A stretch of 35,043 nucleotides of DNA from Streptomyces beigongshangae (GTDB taxonomy: Bacteria > Actinomycetota > Actinomycetes > Streptomycetales > Streptomycetaceae): assembly GCF_019710745.1 (NCBI RefSeq), contig NZ_JAHKJW010000071.1, forward strand, positions 1-35,043. Reading direction: 5' to 3'. The notes below the pieces were generated by a model. It was given only the letters and a program-made list of their open reading frames with translations, had not been told where the DNA came from and did no database searches. Position 1 is the stretch's first letter. Every line of letters begins with the position of its first letter. Both the position numbers and the translations under genes were made by a program. Positions 8,000-14,696 of the stretch are shown in pieces.

Positions 8000-9165
8000 G
8001 GGCGGGCTCCTCGGACGGGCGCGGCGGCCAGGCGGTGGGGGTCGAACAGGCCGATCGGATGATCGGTGGCGCCGGTCAGGGCCAGGTCGGCCAGGATCTC
8101 GCCGACCACCGGTACGAACTTGAAGCCGTGGCCGGAGAAACCGCAGGCCACGGTCACGGACCCGGGGTGCGCGGGATGCCGGGCGACGACGAAGTGCTCG
8201 TCCGGGGTGTTGGTGTACATGCAGGTGGCGGCCTTGAGGAAGGAGCCGGGCAGGTCGGGGATGCAGCGGGACATATGGTCTGCCATCGCCCGGATCTCGT
8301 CCTCGTGGACCGTCCGGTCGACGGTCTCCGGGGTGCAGACCCGACCCCGGCGGAAGAAGGCGACCTTGGCGCCCGACTCCGGGCCGTCGATGGCCGGGAA
8401 GCCGTAGACCTGGACGTCGTCCGCGTCCTGCCAGATGTAGACGGGGTGGTTCTCCGGCAGGAAGGGCCGGACCCCGCCCCGGGGCCGGAACCAGTACATG
8501 ACCTGCCGCTCGACGGTGAACGGCACCCCGAGGTCGGTGAGCAGCCGCGGCGCCCACGCGCCGGGGCAGATCACCAGGTGGCCCGCCGTGTACGTGTTCT
8601 CGGCCGTGTGCACGCGTACGCCGTCCCGGTACGGCTCCCAGCGGGTCATCGGCTCGTCGAAGTGCAGGTCGGCGCCCTGCCGCGCGGCGAGCTGGAGATG
8701 GGCCGCCACCATGTTCTCGGGGCGGACCAGACCCGCCTTCTCCTCGTGGAGCGCGATCTCGTCGTCCCGCGGTGACAGGGTGGGGAAGCGGCGGCGGATC
8801 CCGGCCGCGTCGAGCAGCTCGTGGGGCAGGTCCCACTGCACGGCCGAGCGCAGCGAGCCGGCGACGGTCCGCGACTCCGGCCGGCCGACCATCACGCCGC
8901 CGCACAGCGTCGCGATGTCCCGGCCGGTGGCCCGCTCCAGCTCCTCGTACAGCTCGTACGCGCGCAGCAGCAGCGGTACGTACGCCGGGTCCTCGAAGTA
9001 CGACTGCCGGGTGACCCGCGAACCGCCGTGGCTGGATCCCCGGTCGTGCACCGGCCCGAACTTCTCCAGCCCGAGCACCCGTACGCCACGCGAGGAGAGG
9101 TGGTGGGCGGCGGCACTGCCCATACCGCCGAGACCGATGACGACGACGTCGTAGGTGGGGGACAT
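7996..9165 (-). CDS. Monomeric sarcosine oxidase / N-methyl amino acid oxidase
   Basis: This 389-residue flavoprotein of the MSOX/SolA family should convert sarcosine to glycine, formaldehyde and hydrogen peroxide. The FAD-binding GLGGMGSAAAHHLSSRG is at residues 11-27. Cys315 in CMYTNTPDEHF is the covalent flavin site, at the same residue number as in the Bacillus enzyme. CGFSGHGFKFVPVVGE near 341-356 is the conserved C-terminal flavin contact. The ATG at 9165 follows AGGAGG with a 7-nt spacer. It starts 39 bp after the dimethylglycine oxidase stop and overlaps the Rieske gene by 4 bp, so all three appear to be one transcript. N-methyltryptophan oxidase is the usual alternative label, but this context favours sarcosine. 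Confidence 0.88.
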   Translation of the reverse strand: MSPTYDVVVIGLGGMGSAAAHHLSSRGVRVLGLEKFGPVHDRGSSHGGSRVTRQSYFEDPAYVPLLLRAYELYEELERATGRDIATLCGGVMVGRPESRTVAGSLRSAVQWDLPHELLDAAGIRRRFPTLSPRDDEIALHEEKAGLVRPENMVAAHLQLAARQGADLHFDEPMTRWEPYRDGVRVHTAENTYTAGHLVICPGAWAPRLLTDLGVPFTVERQVMYWFRPRGGVRPFLPENHPVYIWQDADDVQVYGFPAIDGPESGAKVAFFRRGRVCTPETVDRTVHEDEIRAMADHMSRCIPDLPGSFLKAATCMYTNTPDEHFVVARHPAHPGSVTVACGFSGHGFKFVPVVGEILADLALTGATDHPIGLFDPHRLAAAPVRGARP

Positions 9166-9204
9166 GGGAAACCTCCTGTTGATCGCGGCCCTCCTGCGGG
9201 GTGA

Positions 9205-11721
9205 TCAGCACCGGATGCGGGTCATCCCCGGATCGAGGAGCGGCTCGTCCGCGACGGTGGCGCCCACCTTCTCCCCGAAGTACTCGACGAGGACCCCGGT
9301 CCCGGTGGGCAGCGCCGGCAGCCACGCGTACGCCACGCACCGCCCCAGCGTGTACCCGTACGCCGCGCTGGTGACGTACCCCGCGGGCGCGCCGCCGACG
9401 TGCACCGGCTCCTTGCCGAGGACGACGGCCCCGGGGTCGTCGAGCAGCAGCGGAGTGAGCCGGCGCCGGGGCCGGGTCCGCCCCTCCAGCGCCCGCCTCC
9501 CCGGGAAGTCCCCTTTGTCCGGCCGGACGGCGAACCCGAGCCCCGCCTCGTACGGATCGTCCTCGTCGGTCATGTCGACGCCCCAGGCCCGGTACCCCTT
9601 CTCCAGCCGCAGGCTGTTGAACGCGGAACGTCCGGCGGCGATCACCCCGTACGGCCGGCCCGCCTCCCACAGCGTGTCCCAGAGCCGCAGCCCCAGGTCG
9701 GCGGTCGTGTACAGCTCCCAGCCCAGCTCGCCCACGTAACTCAGCCGCATGGCGGTGACCGGGACGTGCCCGATGTACGTCTCCTTGGCGCGGAAGTAGC
9801 CGAAGCCCTCGTGCGAGAAGTCGTCGGGGGCGAGCGGCTGGACGAGGTCGCGGGCGAGCGGCCCCCAGACGCCGACGCAGCAGGTGCCGGACGTGATGTC
9901 CCGGATGTGCACCCCGTCGGGGGCGTGCCTGCTCAGCCAGTCCAGGTCGGCGGGGGAGTTGGCGCCCACCTGGAAGCGGTCCGGGCCCAGGCGCGCCACG
10001 GTGAGGTCGGAGCGGATGCCGCCGGTTTCGTCCAGGAGCAGGGTGTAGGTGACGGCGCCGGGCTTCTTGCGGAGGTCGTTGGTGGTCATGCCGTGCAGGA
10101 AGCCGAGGGCCCCGGGGCCGGTGACCTCCAGGCGGCGCAGGGGGGTCATGTCGTAGAGCGCGACCCTCTCCCGGGTCGCCAGCGCCTCGGCCGCCGCGAC
10201 GGGCGACCAGTGGCGAGCCGACCAGGCGTCGCGCCCGGGCAGGTCCAGGCCGGCGGCGAGGGGCGCGTTCGCCTCGTACCAGTGCGGCCGTTCCCAGCCG
10301 CCCGCCTCCAGGAAGTACGCGCCCAGCTCCCGCTGGCGGGCGTGGAACGGGCTGACCCGCAGGGGCCGCGGCCCCTCCATCGGCTGCAGCGGGTGCAGGA
10401 CGTCGTACACCTCGGCGAACTGCTGCGAGCCCCGCTCCCTGATGTACGAGGGCGAGCGCTGGGCGTCCTCGAACCGCGTGAGGTCGCACTCGTGGACGTC
10501 GATCCCGGGGCGGCCGTCGACCATCCACTCGGCCACGGCCCTGGCGGCACCGGCCGAGTGGGTCACCCACACGGCCTCCGCCAGCCAGAAGCCGCGCAGC
10601 GCACGCGACTCGCCGAGGACCGGCATGCCGTCGGGGGTGAAGGAGAAGACGCCGTTGAAGCCCTCCTCGATCCCGCTGTCGCGCAGCGCGGGCAGCAGCC
10701 GGCGGCACTCCTCCCAGCTCGGCGCCCAGTCCTCCTCGGTGAAGGGGAGCGAGGACGGCATCTGCAGGCCGTGTGCGCGCGCCTCGTCGTAGCCGGGGAC
10801 CGCGAACGGGTCCACGGGCAGCGGCCGGTGGGCGTAGCTGCCGATGCCGATGCGGTCGGTGTGCTCACGGAAGTAGAGGTCGCGGTCCTGGAAGCGCAGG
10901 ATCGGCCTCGAAGCCTCCGCGGTGGCGCCGGACAGCCCGGGGAGGGGCTTCGTCCGGGCGTACTGGTGGGCGAGGGGCTGCAGGGGTACGTCGACGCCGG
11001 CCATGCGGCCGATGACCGGGCCCCAGAACCCGGCCGCCGAGACGACGTGGTCGGCGGGGAACACCCCCCGGTCGGTGACGACGGCGGTGACCCTGCCGGT
11101 CCCCCTGCCGCCCCCCTCGCCGCGGTCGTCCCCGTGGTCCTCCTTCTCGATCGCGGTGACGGTGTGCCGGTCCAGGAAGCGGGCGCCCCGGCTCTCGGCC
11201 CGTTCTCGCTGGGCGCGGGTCGCGAGCAGGGTGCGGGCCAGGCCGTCGCCGGGTGTGTGGAAGCCGCCGAGGAGGGCCGACCCGTCGAGCAGCGGCCACA
11301 GCTCCTTGCAGCGGGCGGCGTCCACGACCTCTCCGGTCACCCCCCAGGAGGCGGCGTGACCGGCCCTGCGGTGCAGGTCCGCGAGCCGTTCGGGAGTCGT
11401 CGCCAGTTCCAGGCCCCCGACCGGGTCGAAGCAGGAGGTCCCCGCCACCCGCAGGGACGTGAACTTCTCGACCGTGTACCGGGCGAAGGCGGTCAGCGTC
11501 CTGGACGGGCTGGTCCGGAAGACCAGGCCGGGCGCGTGGGAGGTGGAGCCGCCCGGCGCGGGCAGGGGGCCCTGTTCGAGGACGGTGACATCGGTCCAGC
11601 CGCGTGCGGTGAGTTCGTCCGCGAGGGAGCAGCCGACGATGCCGGCGCCCACGACGACCACGCGGGGGACCGCCGCGGCCGGGCCGGCCGCGTCCCGCGT
11701 CCCGCGCTCCGGGGCGCTCAC
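9205..11721 (-). CDS. Dimethylglycine oxidase, folate-coupled two-domain flavoenzyme
   Basis: The 838-residue length is close to that of the Arthrobacter dimethylglycine oxidase. Residues 20-370 form the FAD-dependent oxidase half, with VVVVGAGIVGCSLADEL and GGSTSHAPGLVF; His62 of the latter is the covalent flavin His. After a linker domain (about 370-430), residues 430-830 are a GcvT-type aminomethyltransferase half (LYDMTPLRRLEVTGPGA, SYVGELGWELYTTADLG, LRLEKGYRAWGVDMTDEDDPYEAGLGF). The known enzyme oxidises dimethylglycine to sarcosine and channels the one-carbon unit to tetrahydrofolate, releasing formaldehyde if folate is lacking. The GTG start overlaps the upstream stop (GTGA). Sarcosine dehydrogenase of the same fold is the main alternative. 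Confidence 0.87.
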   Translation of the reverse strand: MSAPERGTRDAAGPAAAVPRVVVVGAGIVGCSLADELTARGWTDVTVLEQGPLPAPGGSTSHAPGLVFRTSPSRTLTAFARYTVEKFTSLRVAGTSCFDPVGGLELATTPERLADLHRRAGHAASWGVTGEVVDAARCKELWPLLDGSALLGGFHTPGDGLARTLLATRAQRERAESRGARFLDRHTVTAIEKEDHGDDRGEGGGRGTGRVTAVVTDRGVFPADHVVSAAGFWGPVIGRMAGVDVPLQPLAHQYARTKPLPGLSGATAEASRPILRFQDRDLYFREHTDRIGIGSYAHRPLPVDPFAVPGYDEARAHGLQMPSSLPFTEEDWAPSWEECRRLLPALRDSGIEEGFNGVFSFTPDGMPVLGESRALRGFWLAEAVWVTHSAGAARAVAEWMVDGRPGIDVHECDLTRFEDAQRSPSYIRERGSQQFAEVYDVLHPLQPMEGPRPLRVSPFHARQRELGAYFLEAGGWERPHWYEANAPLAAGLDLPGRDAWSARHWSPVAAAEALATRERVALYDMTPLRRLEVTGPGALGFLHGMTTNDLRKKPGAVTYTLLLDETGGIRSDLTVARLGPDRFQVGANSPADLDWLSRHAPDGVHIRDITSGTCCVGVWGPLARDLVQPLAPDDFSHEGFGYFRAKETYIGHVPVTAMRLSYVGELGWELYTTADLGLRLWDTLWEAGRPYGVIAAGRSAFNSLRLEKGYRAWGVDMTDEDDPYEAGLGFAVRPDKGDFPGRRALEGRTRPRRRLTPLLLDDPGAVVLGKEPVHVGGAPAGYVTSAAYGYTLGRCVAYAWLPALPTGTGVLVEYFGEKVGATVADEPLLDPGMTRIRC

Positions 11722-12803
11722 AGGACCACCACCGAACGCAGCACCTCACCGCGCCGCATCTTCGCGAACGCCTCCTCGACCCGGTCGAGCGCGACGGTCT
11801 CCGTGACGAACGCGTTGAGGTCCAGCAGGCCGTGGAGGTACTGGTCGACGAGGAACGGGAAGTCCCGGCTGGGCAGGCAGTCGCCGTACCAGGAGGACTT
11901 GATCGCGCCGCCGCGGGAGAACACGTCGAGCAGCGGGAGCTCGACCTTCGTCCGCGGGGACGGGACGCCGACCTGCACCAGCAGACCCGCGTGGTCGCGC
12001 ATGTGGAAGGCCTGCAGGAAGGTCTCCGGACGGCCCACCGCGTCGATGGCGACGTCGACCCCGAAGCCGTCGGTCAGGGCGCGTACGGCCTCGACCGGGT
12101 CGGTGCCCCGGGAGTTGACGGTGTGCGTGGCGCCGAACCGCTCCGCCAGGTCGAGCTTCCTGCCGTCGATGTCGACGGCGATGACCTTCACGGCGCCGTT
12201 GAGGCAGGCGCCCGCGACGGCCGCGTCGCCCACACCGCCGCAGCCGATGACGGCGACCGTGTCACCGCGCCCGACGTTGCCGGTGTTCACCGCCGCGCCG
12301 TACCCGGCCATCACCCCGCAGCCGATCAGGCCCGCGGCCTCGGGCCGGGCGGCCGGGTCGATCCGTATCGCCTGGCCGGCCGCGACCAGGGTCTTCTCCG
12401 CGAAGGCCCCGATGCCCAGTGCGCTGCTGAGGGGAGTGCCGTCGAGGAGGGTCGCCGGCCGGCCGGCGTTGCGCGAGTCGAAGCAGTACCAGGGGCGGCC
12501 GCGGCGGCAGGAGCGGCAGGAACCGCAGGGGGCCCGCCAGGCGAGGACCACGTAGTCGCCGACTCCGAGATCGGTGACGCCCTCCCCGACCGCCTCGATC
12601 GTGCCGGCCGCCTCGTGCCCCAGGAGGAACGGGAAGCCGTCGCCGATCGCGCCCTCCCGGTAGTGCAGATCCGTGTGGCAGACCCCGCATGCCTGCACGG
12701 TGACGAGCACCTCGCCCGGCCCGGGGTCGGGAACGACGATCGTCCGCACCTCCACGGGTGCGCCCTTCTTCACAGCGACTGCGGCACGGACCTCGTGTGG
12801 CAC
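11718..12803 (-). CDS. S-(hydroxymethyl)mycothiol dehydrogenase (mycothiol-dependent formaldehyde dehydrogenase)
   Basis: This is a 361-residue zinc alcohol dehydrogenase. The catalytic zinc region has Cys39 (CGVCHTDLHYREG) and GHEAAGTIEAVGEGV. The structural zinc loop is CGSCRSCRRGRPWYC. The NAD fold is VAVIGCGGVGDAAVAGA. The loop ending in YCFDSRNA, and LPSRDFPFLVDQYLHG, are typical of the mycothiol-dependent group. It oxidises the mycothiol adduct of formaldehyde to the formyl thioester. As first gene of the demethylation operon, it fits removal of formaldehyde made by the Rieske and sarcosine oxidase steps. The GTG start is preceded by AGAGGAG; the promoter just upstream carries paired GTTGCGC motifs. 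Mycothiol dependence is inferred from family resemblance and genus. Confidence 0.87.
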   Translation of the reverse strand: MPHEVRAAVAVKKGAPVEVRTIVVPDPGPGEVLVTVQACGVCHTDLHYREGAIGDGFPFLLGHEAAGTIEAVGEGVTDLGVGDYVVLAWRAPCGSCRSCRRGRPWYCFDSRNAGRPATLLDGTPLSSALGIGAFAEKTLVAAGQAIRIDPAARPEAAGLIGCGVMAGYGAAVNTGNVGRGDTVAVIGCGGVGDAAVAGACLNGAVKVIAVDIDGRKLDLAERFGATHTVNSRGTDPVEAVRALTDGFGVDVAIDAVGRPETFLQAFHMRDHAGLLVQVGVPSPRTKVELPLLDVFSRGGAIKSSWYGDCLPSRDFPFLVDQYLHGLLDLNAFVTETVALDRVEEAFAKMRRGEVLRSVVVL

Positions 12804-12819
12804 GACCTGGCTCCTCTGC

Positions 12820-12862
12820 TGTTGCGCAGTGCACTATAGGTTGCGCTATGAGAGACATAGTG
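12820..12862 (-). promoter_or_regulatory. Promoter with paired IclR-type operator motifs for the demethylation operon
   Basis: On the minus strand a -10-like TATAGT lies at 12833-12838, about 30 bp before the GTG start. GTTGCGC occurs twice on the plus strand, at 12821-12827 and 12840-12846, each followed by an imperfect inverted half; the copies straddle the -10. The second copy continues as TATGAGAGA, which resembles the reverse complement of the site beyond the IclR gene at 14025-14062. The -35 is poor, which fits a regulated promoter. Binding by the adjacent IclR protein is inferred. Confidence 0.6.
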
Positions 12863-12945
12863 AGAACGCCCGCGGGGAGCCGTCAAGGGGCGCGGGTTAA
12901 CCCTTGGTAAAAGCCGCGGGCCGCCCGGGACCCGCCCGGCACACA

Positions 12946-12981
12946 GCGGCGCGGGGCCGGTCGTTTCCGGCCCCGCGCCGC
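12946..12981. terminator. Strong 15-bp hairpin downstream of the IclR gene
   Basis: GCGGCGCGGGGCCGG and its exact complement CCGGCCCCGCGCCGC enclose a 6-nt TCGTTT loop. There is no T-tract, as is common for Streptomyces terminators. The position suits termination of the leftward IclR transcript before the next operon. Confidence 0.75.
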
Positions 12982-13069
12982 GTTCCGTGTCCGTGGCGTG
13001 TTCCCGATGTGCCCTGGCCCGCCCCTGTGCGGCCCGCCTGGTCACGCCTCCGTTTCCGGTCCTGGCTTC

Positions 13070-13124
13070 CCTTCCGTTTCCGTTTCCGTTTCCGTCTCTG
13101 CCTCTGCCTCTGTCTTCGTTTCCG
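13070..13124. repeat. TTTCCG/CTCTGC hexamer tract directly after the IclR stop codon
   Basis: About nine hexamers (TTCCGT, then CTCTGC, then TTCCGT again) end at the IclR stop codon (13125-13127). On the transcript strand the tract is polypurine (ACGGAA, GCAGAG). It resembles the hexamers at the permease 3' end, but here they are untranslated. Confidence 0.75.
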
Positions 13125-13943
13125 TCAGAAGCCGTATCCCATCCGGCGCGACAGGTCGGCCGCCGCCGCGGCCGTGCGCTCGGCGAGCTCCGGCAGCCGG
13201 CCGGAGTCCAGCCGGTACACCGGACCGGAGACGCTGATCGCGCCGATCACCTTGCCGTCGTGGGCGCGCACCGGCGCCGCCGCCGCGGCCAGGCCCAGCT
13301 CCAGCTCCTCCCGGGCGAACGCGTAGCCCTGCTCGACCACGGCCTCCAGCTCGGCGCGCAGCGCCGCCGTGCCGGTGATCGTGCGCTCGGTGAAGCGCGG
13401 CAGCGTCCGCGCCAGCAGCCCTTCCCGGAGCGCGGGCGGCAGATGGGCCAGCAGGACCTTGCCGCTGGAGGTGGCGTGCAGCGGGGTGCGCCTGCCGAGC
13501 CAGTTCTGGGCGGTGACGGACGCGGCGCCGCGGGCCTGCATGATGTTGACCGCCGCGTTGTCGTCGAGGACCGCGATGTTCGTGGTCTCGCCCAGCTCGT
13601 CCGCGAGTTCCCGGCAGACAGCCACGCCCTCCTGCGAGATGTCCAGGCGCACTGCCGCCGCCCCCGCGAGGCGCAGTACGCCGGCCCCCAGGAAGTACTT
13701 CCCGCGGTCCTTGGCCTGGGACACCAGACCCCTGTTCTCCAGCACTCCGAGCAGCCGGAAGGCCGTCGACTTGTGCACCCGGAGTTCGTCGGCGATCTCG
13801 GTGACGCCCGCCTCGCCCAGCCGGGCGAGGATCTCCAGCACGCTCACCGCGCGGTCCACCGACTGGACGGAGCTCCCCGCGCCCCTGCCCGGCCTCTCCG
13901 GTGTCTCCTCCATGGGATCAGCCTGTTTCTGCGTGCGGGTCAT
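13125..13943 (-). CDS. IclR-family transcriptional regulator of the betaine-demethylation genes
   Basis: The 272-residue protein has the IclR layout. A winged helix-turn-helix lies at about residues 27-90 (SVDRAVSVLEILARLGEAGVT, then ELRVHKSTAFRLLGVLENRGLV). An effector domain follows, with NIAVLDDNAAVNIMQARG, TPLHATSSGKVLLAHLP and the C-terminal GAISVSGPVYRLD. I chose the ATG at 13943; a TTG two codons upstream and an ATG at 13913 are alternatives, with GGTGAGAG as the nearest ribosome-like site. It sits between the minus-strand catabolic operon and the plus-strand ferredoxin genes. Similar motifs lie in both flanking promoters, so it probably controls both and itself. The effector is unknown; betaine or dimethylglycine would be logical. 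Confidence 0.87.
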   Translation of the reverse strand: MTRTQKQADPMEETPERPGRGAGSSVQSVDRAVSVLEILARLGEAGVTEIADELRVHKSTAFRLLGVLENRGLVSQAKDRGKYFLGAGVLRLAGAAAVRLDISQEGVAVCRELADELGETTNIAVLDDNAAVNIMQARGAASVTAQNWLGRRTPLHATSSGKVLLAHLPPALREGLLARTLPRFTERTITGTAALRAELEAVVEQGYAFAREELELGLAAAAAPVRAHDGKVIGAISVSGPVYRLDSGRLPELAERTAAAAADLSRRMGYGF

Positions 13944-14024
13944 GGTCAACTCTCACCACCTGGCGGCCCTGTTTGAGCCGCATCTGCCGGAAGCCCTTGA
14001 CGTGAGGGGCGACCCACGCGGACT

Positions 14025-14062
14025 CTGTTGCGCATAGCGCTCTCTCATGCGCCATACGGAAC
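14025..14062. promoter_or_regulatory. IclR-type operator in the divergent iclR / ferredoxin promoter
   Basis: CTGTTGCGCA at 14025-14034 is identical to 12819-12828. It is followed by TAGCGC, then CTCTCATGCGCCATAC, which in reverse complement (ATGGCGCATGAGAG) resembles the second copy of the other site. On the minus strand a TATGCG at the left edge may be the iclR -10. Shared occurrence on both sides of a local regulator suggests an operator; no binding is shown. Confidence 0.6.
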
Positions 14063-14090
14063 AGCATGTTACCGAAGCGTCCGGGACGGG

Positions 14091-14124
14091 GAACGTCTCG
14101 GACCAGACCGGACCTGAGACGTCC
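14091..14124. repeat. Inverted repeat in the leader of the ferredoxin gene
   Basis: GAACGTCTC with flanking GGACC, and GGACCTGAGACGTCC, are imperfect complements about 10 bp apart, ending 32 bp before the GTG start. The core arms ACGTCTC and GAGACGT are perfect. It may be an operator or an mRNA hairpin. Confidence 0.55.
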
Positions 14125-14156
14125 AGGGCATGCGTCCTGGACCGAGAGGGGGGCCC

Positions 14157-14477
14157 GTGATTCCCGTCTGCCGCCTTGACGACCTCCCCGCGGGCGAGTC
14201 CGTCCGTACCGACACCGTGCCGCCCATCGCCGTCTTCAACGCCGACGGCGAGCTGTACGCCGTCGACGACACCTGCACCCACCAGGACGCCTCGCTCTCC
14301 GAGGGGTGGCTGGAGGGCTGTCTCGTGGAATGCCCGTTGCACGCCGCCTCGTTCGATCTCCGCACGGGGCAGCCGACGTGCCTCCCCGCGCGCCGCGCCG
14401 TCCGCACCCACCGCGTCACCGTCGAGGACGGCGTCGTCCACGTCCATGTGGCGGCCGAGGAGGGAACGGCGGCATGA
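14157..14477 (+). CDS. Rieske-type [2Fe-2S] ferredoxin
   Basis: This small 106-residue protein has a complete Rieske motif: CTHQDASLSEG and then ECPLHAASFDLRTG, that is Cys-x-His and Cys-x2-His. GTG at 14157 is chosen because GAGAGGGGGG lies just upstream; an ATG at 14130 would give nine more residues without homology to the fold. Such ferredoxins carry electrons from an FAD reductase to the Rieske oxygenase. The gene is followed 209 bp later by exactly such a reductase and is divergent from the operon holding the oxygenase. I infer that it serves the betaine-demethylating oxygenase. Confidence 0.88.
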   Translation: MIPVCRLDDLPAGESVRTDTVPPIAVFNADGELYAVDDTCTHQDASLSEGWLEGCLVECPLHAASFDLRTGQPTCLPARRAVRTHRVTVEDGVVHVHVAAEEGTAA

Positions 14478-14635
14478 CGACCCCTTGCGCGGGGCACGCG
14501 CCGACGCGCGCCCCGGGCCCCACCCTCCCACGGGCTTCCCGGGGAAGGGCGCCGGAACACCCGCCTCCTCACCCGCACCGGGCATCGGGACGGCTGCCGG
14601 TGGCGTCTCCCGCGCCCGCCGCATGAGGAGCGCGC

Positions 14636-14696
14636 GGACCATGAGGAACACAGGGACCGGATCATGCGAAAGAGGGGGACCGGACCATGAGGAACA
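14636..14696. repeat. 15-bp direct repeat that duplicates the reductase start region
   Basis: GGACCATGAGGAACA occurs at 14636-14650 and again at 14682-14696, where its ATG begins the reductase. The upstream copy leads into a frame without family similarity. This looks like a local duplication of the translation start. Confidence 0.75.

Larger units (their letters stand above)
12863..13124. other. Spacer between the IclR gene and the formaldehyde dehydrogenase promoter
   Basis: Together with the promoter above, this is a gene-free stretch of 321 bp (12804-13124). It holds a strong hairpin (12946-12981) and a hexamer tract (13070-13124). Frames that cross it are low-complexity translations of the repeat and show no ribosome site. 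Confidence 0.6.

Noticed and set aside
6770..10708. A 1312-codon minus frame suggesting a giant fusion with the Rieske oxygenase
   Set aside because: The Rieske protein starts at 7999 with its own ribosome site; the earlier part is a shadow of the sarcosine and dimethylglycine oxidase genes in another frame.
12904..13326. Small plus-strand ORF across the hexamer tract
   Set aside because: Its protein is a low-complexity translation of the repeat followed by antisense IclR sequence, with no ribosome site.
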